Shown here: positions 10,088 to 19,004 of the stretch, one piece after another
Numbering within the stretch: position 1 is the stretch's first letter
Layout of the letters: each line of letters opens with the position of its first letter
NCBI GenBank assembly: GCA_902800435.1
Contig: CADCEQ010000040.1
Coordinates: forward strand, 1 to 37,512
Direction of reading: 5' to 3'
Origin: an uncultured Prevotellaceae bacterium
GTDB taxonomy: Bacteria > Bacteroidota > Bacteroidia > Bacteroidales > Bacteroidaceae
Length of the DNA: 37,512 bases
The notes under the pieces: generated by a model
Told to the model about the DNA's origin: nothing
The model's database searches: none
Seen by the model: only the letters and a program-made list of their open reading frames with translations
Translations under genes and position numbers: made by a program

Positions 10088-11337
10088 AGAAACTGAAGAT
10101 AAGGAAAAAGAAGAAGCAGAAGAGCTTTGCACAGATCAGAAGTCACGTGAAGCGCTACCGCCGCCGTCGTGCCTTCAGCCGGGCTATGCACCGCATCGGC
10201 CACTGGTTCCGCTGGCTGAGGTATCTGAAGTACCTCAACCCCTTCCACTACTTGAAGCGCATCGACCGCTATATCATCAAGAAGTTCATTGGAACGTACA
10301 TCTACTCCATTCTGCTCATTATCTCCATCTCTATCGTCTTCGACGTCAACGAGAACCTGGCCAAGTTTACTACGAACCACGCGCCGCTGAAGGCAATCGT
10401 ACTTGACTACTACGCTAACTTCGTGCCCTACTTCGCCAACCTCTTCTCGCCGCTGTTCGTCTTTATCGCCGTCATCTTCTTCACCTCGAAGCTGGCGGGT
10501 AACAGCGAGATTATTGCGATGCTGGCCTCTGGGCTCAGCTTCCGCCGGCTGATGCGTCCCTACTTCATATCGGCGGCGCTCATTGCTGCGCTGAACTACT
10601 ATCTCGGCGCATACGTCATTCCTGAGGGAACGGTCGTCCGCCAGAACTTTGAGGAGAAATACAAGAACAACAAGAAGATAACTTCGGCACAAAACGTACA
10701 GCTGCAGGTGGGAAAAGGCACTATTGCGTATATCCAACAGTACGACGACAAGACGAAGACGGGCTACGGATTCTCGCTCGATAAGTTCGAGAAGAAGAAA
10801 CTCGTAAGTCACATGACTGCCAGCGTCATCAATTACGACACCATCAGCGACTCGCGATTCCACTGGCGCGCCCGCAACTATAAAATCAGGACGCTGAAAG
10901 GACTGCGCGAACAGATAACCTCTGGCGCCGAAATCGATACGACCATTATGATGGAGCCGATGGACCTGGTTTTCTTCAAAGGCCAGCAGGAGACGTTTAC
11001 CAGCCCCGAGCTGCGCGAGTACATTTCAAAGCAGCAGGAGCGCGGTTCGCAGAACGTCGTGCAGTACGAGGTGGAGTACCACAAGCGCATAGCGATGTCG
11101 TTTGCCTCATTCATCCTGACTGTCATCGGCGCCTCGCTCTCGTCACGCAAGCGTAAGGGTGGTATGGGCCTTTATCTTGGTATAGGTCTCGCCCTGTCGT
11201 TTGCCTACATCCTGCTGCAAACCATCTCGGCTACTTTTGCCATCAATGCGGGCACACCTGCCATGCTGGCCGAGTGGATTCCTAACATTTTATATATTTT
11301 CATCGCCTACTTCTGTTGGCGACAAGCTCCGAACTAA
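10084..11337 (+). CDS. LptF/LptG-family permease (YjgP/YjgQ) with basic N-terminal extension
   Basis: Inner-membrane permease of the LptBFG lipopolysaccharide transporter, 417 residues. It begins with an unusually basic stretch (KIRKKKKQKSF, then RYRRRRAF) up to about residue 58. The family core then starts (RIDRYIIKKFIGTYIYS) with a first membrane helix, two more helices around 100-180, a periplasmic beta-rich domain and a C-terminal set of three helices. Whether it is LptF or LptG cannot be settled by eye. The ATG at 10084 overlaps the tgt stop as ATGA and is favoured for that reason; an internal ATG at 10186 would remove the most basic part. The next gene starts one base after its stop codon. 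Confidence 0.88.
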   Translation: MKKLKIRKKKKQKSFAQIRSHVKRYRRRRAFSRAMHRIGHWFRWLRYLKYLNPFHYLKRIDRYIIKKFIGTYIYSILLIISISIVFDVNENLAKFTTNHAPLKAIVLDYYANFVPYFANLFSPLFVFIAVIFFTSKLAGNSEIIAMLASGLSFRRLMRPYFISAALIAALNYYLGAYVIPEGTVVRQNFEEKYKNNKKITSAQNVQLQVGKGTIAYIQQYDDKTKTGYGFSLDKFEKKKLVSHMTASVINYDTISDSRFHWRARNYKIRTLKGLREQITSGAEIDTTIMMEPMDLVFFKGQQETFTSPELREYISKQQERGSQNVVQYEVEYHKRIAMSFASFILTVIGASLSSRKRKGGMGLYLGIGLALSFAYILLQTISATFAINAGTPAMLAEWIPNILYIFIAYFCWRQAPN

Positions 11338-11338
11338 G

Positions 11339-12582
<1,244 letters not shown>

Positions 12583-12586
<4 letters not shown>

Positions 12587-13854
12587 CCTTTATATCGATC
12601 GCCCCAATAGGCTACCATTCGCTCGTAGAGTTTTTCCTCTGCAGGCGAGTGCTGTGCGTACCAAATGCGCTCATTCACCAGCGCATCAGGCAGATACTGC
12701 TGTGGCGTAAAGTGCCCGGGGAAGTCGTGCGGATACTTATAGCCATCGTGATAGCCCAACTCCTTCATCAGCTGCGTCGGAGCGTTGCGGATGGGCAGCG
12801 GGACAGGCTGGTTGCCAGTACGGCGCACCAGGTCAAGGGCTGCGTCAATGCCCAGATAGGCCGAGTTGCTCTTGGGCGACGTAGCAAGATAGACGGTTGC
12901 CTCAGCCAACGGGATACGCCCCTCGGGCCACCCAATCTTCTGGATGACGTCGAAGGCTGTGTTGGCCAACAGCAGCGCGTTAGGATTGGCCAGTCCAATG
13001 TCCTCAGCCGCCGAGATTACCAGCCGCCTGGCAATGAACTTCGGGTCTTCGCCACCCTCAATCATCCGGGCCAGCCAGTAGAGCGCTGCGTCTGGGTCGC
13101 TGCCACGTATCGACTTGATGAAGGCCGAGATGATGTCGTAGTGCATCTCGCCATCCTTGTCATAGGCCAGCGGGTTCTGCTGCAGGCGGGCAAGCACCAG
13201 TTCGTCGGTTATCGTCACGTCGCCCGACTCAGCCTCAATGACCAGTTCGAGGATGTTCAGCAACTTGCGGGCGTCACCTCCGCTAAACCGCAGCAGAGCG
13301 CCAGTCTCCTTCACGTCAATGTGACGCTCTTTCAGGATGATGTCAGTCGTAACTGCTCTCTCGAGCAACTGCAGCAGGTCGGCCTTCTCGAGAGACTTCA
13401 GCACATAGAGTTGACAGCGCGACAGCAGCGGACGTATAACCTCGAACGACGGGTTCTCGGTCGTTGCACCTATCAGCGTGACGACACCTCGCTCTACGGC
13501 GCCCAGCAGCGAGTCCTGCTGTGACTTCGAGAAGCGGTGAATCTCGTCAATAAATAAAATAGGTGATGCCTCGTTGAAGAAGCGGCCTTTCTGTGCCTTC
13601 TCAATCACGTCGCGAACGTCCTTCACGCCGCTGGTAACGGCCGACAGCGTGTAGAACGGCGTCTCCAGACGGTTGGCAATAATCTGTGCCAGCGTCGTCT
13701 TGCCCACACCCGGGGGCCCCCAGAGTATAAACGACGATATGCGTCCGGAGTCAATCATCCGGCGCAGTACGGCCCCCTCGCCCACCAGATGGCGCTGCCC
13801 GATGTAGTCGTCGAGCGTGCGGGGCCTCATTCTTTCGGCTAACGGTTGTGACAT
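12583..13854 (-). CDS. rarA: RarA/MgsA replication-associated AAA ATPase
   Basis: AAA+ ATPase of 423 residues related to clamp-loader subunits and eukaryotic WRNIP1, which acts at stalled replication forks. The N-terminus MSQPLAERMRPRTLDDYIG is family typical. Walker A is GPPGVGKT at 46-53, Walker B is LFIDEIHRF near 100, and sensor 1 is GATTENPSF. The C-terminal tetramerisation region contains DPDAALYWLARM and ends in HYTPQ/FTPQQYLPD-like sequence. An ATG at 13866 would lie inside the -7 box, so the ATG at 13854 is chosen. The stop (TAG) overlaps the stop (TAA) of the convergent helicase gene within the four bases CTAA. Confidence 0.95.
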
Positions 13855-13863
13855 AAGCGACGG

Positions 13864-13871
13864 CAAAGTTA
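13864..13871 (-). promoter_or_regulatory. Bacteroidetes -7 box for rarA
   Basis: The minus strand reads TAACTTTG ten bases upstream of the rarA ATG at 13854. This predicts a near-leaderless message and rules out the upstream ATG at 13866. Confidence 0.65.
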
Positions 13872-13921
13872 CAAATAAGTGAGCGAATAACCAAACAAGT
13901 TCGCAAAAAACTGCCGAAATG

Positions 13922-13953
13922 TTTGGCAGTCACGATAGAAAGTCGTACATTTG
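13922..13953 (+). promoter_or_regulatory. promoter (-33 TTTG and -7 TACATTTG) of the small secreted protein gene
   Basis: TTTG at 13922-13925 and TACATTTG at 13946-13953 are separated by 20 bp, a good match to the Bacteroidetes housekeeping promoter. The gene start follows 32 bp downstream. Confidence 0.7.
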
Positions 13954-13985
13954 CACACACATATTCATTTATAATACACTGAGTT

Positions 13986-14378
13986 ATGAAGGCAAAGCTA
14001 TTTCTCATTGTCATGATGGCCATCACCTTTACGCTGAACATGAATGCTCAAAAGTCAGCAAAGAAGGAGTCAATTGGTTATATTGAGACCACAAAGAACT
14101 GGTACTACATCTACAATCAAGACGGCAAGAAGATTAGAACCTTCACCACCAGTCAGGGTGAACTGAAGGGATATAGCAACACGTTCTATATCCTCAAGCA
14201 GGGGGCGACGTTCTATATGACCTACGACGTGAACGGAAAGCGGTTGCACACTTTCGGTGCCGGTAGCGTCGGCGAAGTTATAGGTGTTAGCGGCGACACA
14301 TTCACAAGTAAGCTTGGCGTCTGGATTTTCACTTGGAGCAAAGAGGGCAAGAAAATTGGCACAAGAGCTGCCCGATAG
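13986..14378 (+). CDS. small secreted repeat protein of unknown function
   Basis: I do not recognise a named family. The 130-residue product starts with a probable signal peptide (basic MKAK, hydrophobic LFLIVMMAITFTL, then NMNAQ near residue 21), so it is likely exported. The mature part contains an internal repeat of roughly 35-40 residues. The units begin WYYIYNQDGKKIRTF, FYMTYDVNGKRLHTF and WIFTWSKEGKKIGTR. Each has an aromatic strand, a turn with D/E-x-G-K-K/R and a hydrophobic strand, which suggests a small beta structure. It is monocistronic, with its own promoter and a strong terminator directly downstream. No role can be assigned. Confidence 0.8.
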   Translation: MKAKLFLIVMMAITFTLNMNAQKSAKKESIGYIETTKNWYYIYNQDGKKIRTFTTSQGELKGYSNTFYILKQGATFYMTYDVNGKRLHTFGAGSVGEVIGVSGDTFTSKLGVWIFTWSKEGKKIGTRAAR

Positions 14379-14393
14379 CTGCTTATACAAAAA

Positions 14394-14413
14394 CCTGCTG
14401 AATTCAGCAGGTT
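14394..14413. terminator. bidirectional intrinsic terminator
   Basis: A perfect 20-base palindrome, ACCTGCTGAA followed by TTCAGCAGGT, is flanked by a T run on the plus side and an A run on the other. It can therefore end transcription of the small secreted protein gene from the left and of the asnB unit from the right. Confidence 0.88.
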
Positions 14414-14442
14414 TTTTGTATGAAAGACAGTAGTTGTTGTTA

Positions 14443-16107
14443 TCAGTACGCCATTTCGTGAACGCCCTTGACGGCACGGCCACTGGGGTCGTTCATATTG
14501 CGGAAGGCGGCATCCCATTCGAGGGCGATGGCTGTTGAGCAGGCGACGCTGGCCTCGGAAGGTACGCTGCGGGCAGCAGAGTCGCTGGGGAAATGCTCAG
14601 CGAAGATTGAGCGATAGTAGTACTCCTCCTTGTTCTTCGGCGGGTTGATGGGGAAGCGCTCGGCAGCGTGTGCCATTTGCTCGTCGGAGACGGCTTTGGA
14701 TGTAATGTCTTTGAGAGTGTCAATCCACGAATAGCCGACGCCATCAGAGAACTGCTCTTTCTGTCGCCAGGCCACTGCATCGGGCAGCAGGTCGGCAAAG
14801 GCTTCGCGGACAATCTTCTTCTCGATGGTCGTGCCTGGACACATCTTCGCCTCGGGATTGGTGCGCATGGCGACATCGAGGAACTCCTTGTCGAGGAAGG
14901 GCACACGGCCCTCGACGCCCCACGCCGACAGGCTCTTGTTGGCACGCAGACAGTCGTAGAGGTGGAGCTTGCCTAATTTGCGCACCGTTTCTTCATGGAA
15001 GTCACGGGCTGACGGAGCCTTGTGGAAGTAGAGGTAGCCACCGAAGATTTCATCGGCGCCCTCGCCTGAGAGTACCATCTTGATGCCCATCGACTTGATG
15101 ACGCGGGCCAGCAGGTACATAGGTGTAGAGGCACGAACGGTGGTGACGTCGTAAGTCTCGATGAAGTAGATGACGTCGCGGATAGCGTCGAGTCCCTCCT
15201 GAATGGTGTAGTTGATTTCGTGGTGTACGGTACCGATATGGTCGGCCACAAGACGGGCTTTTGCCAAGTCGGGAGCGCCTTTCAGACCGACGGCAAACGA
15301 GTGCAGGCGCGGCCAGTAGGCTTTGGTCCTGGAATCGTCCTCGATGCGGTGTTCTGAGAACTTCTCGGCGAGGGCTGAGATGACGCTGCTATCGAGACCA
15401 CCGGAGAGGAGCACGCCGTAGGGCACGTCGGACATCAGCTGACGCTTAACGGCTGCGGTGAGACCGTCGCGGATAGCCTCGACTGAGGCGGGGTTATCCT
15501 TCACTGCATCGTACTGCATCCAGTCGCGGCGATAGTACCACTTCTGGCCTGGGGAAACACTCCAATAGTAGTGGCCAGGCAGGAATGGCTCGTAGCGCTC
15601 GCACTGGCCTTCAAGGGCTTTTAACTCAGAGGCCACATAGACGGTACCGTCGCTATCGTATCCTATATAAAGAGGTATGACACCAATGGGGTCACGGGCT
15701 ATCAGGAACTCATCGCGCTCCTCGTCGTAGAGTACGAAGGCAAAAATGCCGCTCAAATCTTCGAGGAAGTCGATTCCTTTGTCACGATAGAGAGCCAGGA
15801 TGACCTCGCAGTCGCTGCCCGTCTGGAATTCGTATTGTCCGGCATAACGGCGGCGAATCTCCTGATGATTGTAGATTTCACCGTTGACGGCCAGCACCTG
15901 TTTGCGGTCAGGGCTGTATAGCGGCTGTCCTCCACTTTCAGGGTCGACAATGCTCAGTCGCTCATGGGCGAGAATAGCCGTTCCACCACAATATATACCA
16001 CTCCAGTCAGGTCCGCGATGACGGATTTTCTGACTCATTTTCAATGCCTTTTGTCTCAGTTCGGAAGTCTGCTTCTGAACGTTTAGTATTGCTACTATTC
16101 CACACAT
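14443..16107 (-). CDS. asnB: asparagine synthetase B, glutamine-hydrolysing
   Basis: Converts aspartate, ATP and glutamine into asparagine and glutamate. The 554-residue protein begins MCGIVAILNV, so the class II glutaminase nucleophile Cys2 is exposed after Met removal. GEIYNH (76-81) and RHRGPD (29-34) are glutaminase residues. The synthetase half has the pyrophosphate loop SGGLDSS at 235-241 and the LSGEGADEIFGGY segment. The length is normal for AsnB. It is the last gene of the minus-strand nitrogen unit, 14 bp after the shortened carB, and is followed by a strong terminator. Confidence 0.96.
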   Translation of the reverse strand: MCGIVAILNVQKQTSELRQKALKMSQKIRHRGPDWSGIYCGGTAILAHERLSIVDPESGGQPLYSPDRKQVLAVNGEIYNHQEIRRRYAGQYEFQTGSDCEVILALYRDKGIDFLEDLSGIFAFVLYDEERDEFLIARDPIGVIPLYIGYDSDGTVYVASELKALEGQCERYEPFLPGHYYWSVSPGQKWYYRRDWMQYDAVKDNPASVEAIRDGLTAAVKRQLMSDVPYGVLLSGGLDSSVISALAEKFSEHRIEDDSRTKAYWPRLHSFAVGLKGAPDLAKARLVADHIGTVHHEINYTIQEGLDAIRDVIYFIETYDVTTVRASTPMYLLARVIKSMGIKMVLSGEGADEIFGGYLYFHKAPSARDFHEETVRKLGKLHLYDCLRANKSLSAWGVEGRVPFLDKEFLDVAMRTNPEAKMCPGTTIEKKIVREAFADLLPDAVAWRQKEQFSDGVGYSWIDTLKDITSKAVSDEQMAHAAERFPINPPKNKEEYYYRSIFAEHFPSDSAARSVPSEASVACSTAIALEWDAAFRNMNDPSGRAVKGVHEMAY

Positions 16108-16121
16108 AATCTTCTATATTT

Positions 16122-17813
16122 TTATAGGTACGACAAATACAGGTAATTGGTTTGGGCAGGATATTCCGCTGCGAGGGTGTCAATCTGGTTGACGGTGGGC
16201 ACAAGGCCCAACTGCTTGCGCCACGAGCGGACGGTGAGACCAGCCTGCTCAGGCTTCATCCGCTGTTCTAATCCGATGGCACGGGCAATCTGAAAGTCGG
16301 AGAAACCGTAAACCTTGGCGGCATGTAACAGCTGATAGACCTCTGGCGAATGAAGGTACTCCTTAAACTCGCTTGGCTCCATGAACTCCGAGACCTCGGC
16401 AAGGATGGTCTGCTCTTTCAGCTGCTGGTCAATGTCGACGATGTGCTTCAGCTTCTGCAGGAACCAGCGGTCAATCCTGGTCAGCTGGTAAATCTGCTCG
16501 ACGCTGTAGCCAATCTTCAAGGCTTTCGACACGACAAAAATACGCATATCAGTAGGCTCGTGCAACGACTTGGCTATATCCTTGATTTTGATTTCGTGAT
16601 TCTCGACGAATCCATGCATGCCCTGCCCTATCATTCGCAAGCCCTTCTGCAGGGCTTCCTCGAACGTGCGACCGATGGCCATCACCTCGCCAACGCTCTT
16701 CATCGACGAGCCAAGCTCACGCTTCACGCCGTGGAACTTCGTCAAGTCCCAACGGGGAATTTTAACTACCACGTAGTCGAGGGCAGGCTCGAAGAAGGCC
16801 GAGGTGGTCTTGGTGACAGAGTTCTTCAGTTCGAAGAGTCCATAGCCCAAGCCCAGCTTGGCAGCGACAAAAGCGAGCGGATAGCCCGTTGCCTTCGATG
16901 CCAAGGCTGACGAGCGCGACAGCCGGGCATTGACCTCGATGACGCGATAGTCCTCGCTGTTGGGGTCGAGGGCGTACTGCACGTTGCACTCGCCCACGAT
17001 GCCGATGTGCCGGATAATCTTGATAGCCAGTTCGCGGAGTTTGTGGTACTCGCTATTGCTGAGCGTCTGCGACGGAGCCACGACGATCGACTCGCCGGTA
17101 TGTATGCCAAGGGGGTCGAAGTTCTCCATGTTACAGACGGTGATGCAGTTGTCGTAACGGTCGCGCACCACCTCGTACTCTATCTCCTTCCAGCCACGCA
17201 GCGACTTCTCGACCAACACTTGCGGCGAGAACGAGAAGGCCTCCTCAGCCTGCGCCAGCAGTTCCTCCTCGTTGTCGCAGAAGCCGCTGCCGAGACCGCC
17301 AAGGGCGTATGCGGCACGTAGGATGACGGGGAACCCCAGTTCGTGGGCAGCCCGCTGCACCTCCTCGACAGTAGAGCACGCCTCGCTCTTGATGGTCTTC
17401 ACACCAATCTCGTCGAGGCGTTTGACGAAGAGGTCGCGGTCTTCGGTATCGATGATGGCCTGAACGGGAGTGCCCAGCACGCGGACGCCGTATTTCTCCA
17501 GCACACCTTTCTGATATAGTTCCACGCCACAGTTCAGGGCAGTCTGCCCGCCAAACGAGAGCAGGATGCCGTCGGGACGTTCCTTCTCGATAACGCGCTC
17601 TACAAACTCAGGCGTCACGGGCTGGAAATAAACCGTGTCGGCCACGTCTTTGGAGGTCTGCACCGTAGCAATATTGGGATTGATCAGCACGGAGTGAATG
17701 CCCTCTTCCTTTAATGCCTTTAGGGCCTGTGCTCCGCTATAGTCGAACTCGCCGGCCTGACCGATTTTCAGGGCACCGCTGCCCAGCAATAATACTTTCC
17801 TTATCATATCCAT
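16122..17813 (-). CDS. carB: carbamoyl-phosphate synthase large chain, N-terminal half only
   Basis: Full-length CarB has about 1070 residues in two homologous halves. This frame has 563 residues and matches only the first: the ATP-grasp domain that makes carboxyphosphate ([64 protein letters not shown]) plus the oligomerisation domain, ending NYLYLSYL. The stop lies at the linker where the second, carbamoyl-phosphate-forming half normally begins, and no trace of that half remains in the 14 bp before asnB. Split CarB is known in some archaea and in Aquifex, so a second half elsewhere in the genome is possible; a deletion or assembly collapse is equally possible. The frame opens with TTG at 17831; the ATG at 17813 gives MDMIRKVLL and is preferred. 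It pairs with carA directly upstream. Confidence 0.9.
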   Translation of the reverse strand: MDMIRKVLLLGSGALKIGQAGEFDYSGAQALKALKEEGIHSVLINPNIATVQTSKDVADTVYFQPVTPEFVERVIEKERPDGILLSFGGQTALNCGVELYQKGVLEKYGVRVLGTPVQAIIDTEDRDLFVKRLDEIGVKTIKSEACSTVEEVQRAAHELGFPVILRAAYALGGLGSGFCDNEEELLAQAEEAFSFSPQVLVEKSLRGWKEIEYEVVRDRYDNCITVCNMENFDPLGIHTGESIVVAPSQTLSNSEYHKLRELAIKIIRHIGIVGECNVQYALDPNSEDYRVIEVNARLSRSSALASKATGYPLAFVAAKLGLGYGLFELKNSVTKTTSAFFEPALDYVVVKIPRWDLTKFHGVKRELGSSMKSVGEVMAIGRTFEEALQKGLRMIGQGMHGFVENHEIKIKDIAKSLHEPTDMRIFVVSKALKIGYSVEQIYQLTRIDRWFLQKLKHIVDIDQQLKEQTILAEVSEFMEPSEFKEYLHSPEVYQLLHAAKVYGFSDFQIARAIGLEQRMKPEQAGLTVRSWRKQLGLVPTVNQIDTLAAEYPAQTNYLYLSYL

Positions 17814-17834
17814 AACATATTTATTCCGCAACGT

Positions 17835-17900
17835 CTGAACTTTGGTCGGCTCAAACCTATAGTTTGGACGGCTTAAACTCAGAGTTTGAACGGCTCAAAC
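17835..17900 (-). repeat. three tandem 22-bp repeats between carA and carB
   Basis: Units at 17835-17856, 17857-17878 and 17879-17900 follow each other without a gap. On the minus strand each reads approximately GTTTrAGCCGnyCAAA followed by six less conserved bases. The first transcribed copy can fold as GTTTGA-GCCGT-TCAAAC; the others conserve the outer pairs less well. They start two bases after the carA stop codon and end just before the carB leader. This suggests an RNA processing, binding or translational control element, or simply a local microsatellite expansion. Confidence 0.85.
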
Positions 17901-17902
17901 TT

Positions 17903-19000
17903 TCATGTGGTGTGAAGCATATTGGTAAACTCGTCGAATAGGAACTCTGTGTCTGTCGGTCCTGAGCAGGCTTCCGGGTGGAATTGTGCGGAGAACCATG
18001 GGTAATTCTTGTGGCGGATGCCCTCGTTTGAACCATCGTTCATGTTCACAAAGAGCGGCTCCCAGTCGGCCGGCAATGTTTTATCGTCCACAGCATAACC
18101 ATGATTCTGGGAAGTAATGAAGCACTGTGTCGTGCCCACTCGCTGCACAGGCTGGTTGTGTGACCGATGGCCGTACTTCAGCTTGTAGGTCTTAGCCCCA
18201 GCAGCTCGGGCCAGCAACTGATTGCCAAGGCAGATTCCCATACACGGACGAACAGCCTTGTCTTCCAAGAACGTGCGTATATGCTCTACCGTCTTGCTGC
18301 ATTGTTCGGGGTCGCCTGGGCCATTAGCCAGAAACAAGCCATCGAACACTAACTGGTTGAAGTCGTAGTCCCAAGGCACACGAACAACCTCAAGGCCACG
18401 ACGTATCAGACAACGGATGATGTTGGCCTTCACACCGCAGTCAACAAGAACCACCCGTTTCCCGGCACCCCTATTATAAGTAATGACCTCCTTGCAGCTC
18501 ACCTTCTCCACCCAGTTCACGCTTCCATAATCCTCTTGTTCCGTATGCTGCGACAGTGTCGCAGCCCCATCAACAACTACGCGCCCCATCATCACGCCAT
18601 GCTCGCGGAGCACTTTCGTGAGTCTTCGGGTATCGACGCCCGTAATGGCTGGAATCATCTCGCGTTTCAGCCATGAAGCCAGCGACTCCTTCGCATTCCA
18701 GTGTGAATATGTCTCGCTGTAATCCGCTACAACAAGTGCCTTAGGATGAATACGTTCGCTCTCCATAAACAAAGGCAGGCCATCGGTGCCTAAGTCTGTA
18801 TCGGGCACACCGTAGTTGCCAATCTGCGGAAAGGTTGTCACAAGAATCTGACCGGCATAGCTGGGGTCTGTCAGGCTCTCCGGATAGCCCGTCATGGCGG
18901 TGTTGAAAACCACCTCGCCTGACGTTCCTTGATCGTAGCCAAACGACCAGCCGCAGAACTCTGTGCCATCTTCGAGTATTAGTTTTGCTTCTCTCATCAT
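17903..19000 (-). CDS. carA: carbamoyl-phosphate synthase small chain (glutaminase)
   Basis: Hydrolyses glutamine and delivers ammonia to CarB for pyrimidine and arginine synthesis. It has 365 residues. The N-terminal CarA domain contains LILEDGTEFCGWSFG and FNTAMTGYPESLTDPSYAGQ. The class I amidotransferase domain has the nucleophile in GICLGNQLLA, the KYGHRSHNQPV segment and the catalytic pair in SAQFHPEA. The frame is open to 19033, but two adjacent ATG codons at 19000 and 18997 give the family start MMREAKLILEDG and lie five bases after the purF stop. Linkage to purF, pyrG and asnB places it in a glutamine-amidotransferase operon. Confidence 0.95.
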   Translation of the reverse strand: MMREAKLILEDGTEFCGWSFGYDQGTSGEVVFNTAMTGYPESLTDPSYAGQILVTTFPQIGNYGVPDTDLGTDGLPLFMESERIHPKALVVADYSETYSHWNAKESLASWLKREMIPAITGVDTRRLTKVLREHGVMMGRVVVDGAATLSQHTEQEDYGSVNWVEKVSCKEVITYNRGAGKRVVLVDCGVKANIIRCLIRRGLEVVRVPWDYDFNQLVFDGLFLANGPGDPEQCSKTVEHIRTFLEDKAVRPCMGICLGNQLLARAAGAKTYKLKYGHRSHNQPVQRVGTTQCFITSQNHGYAVDDKTLPADWEPLFVNMNDGSNEGIRHKNYPWFSAQFHPEACSGPTDTEFLFDEFTNMLHTT

Positions 19001-19004
19001 CTGT

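Noticed and set aside
14394..14413. Operator palindrome for the small secreted protein gene
   Set aside because: It lies downstream of the gene, between convergent units, and is flanked by T runs on both sides, so a bidirectional terminator explains it better.
17835..17900. CRISPR array
   Set aside because: The three 22-bp units abut without unique spacers, and no cas gene is present.
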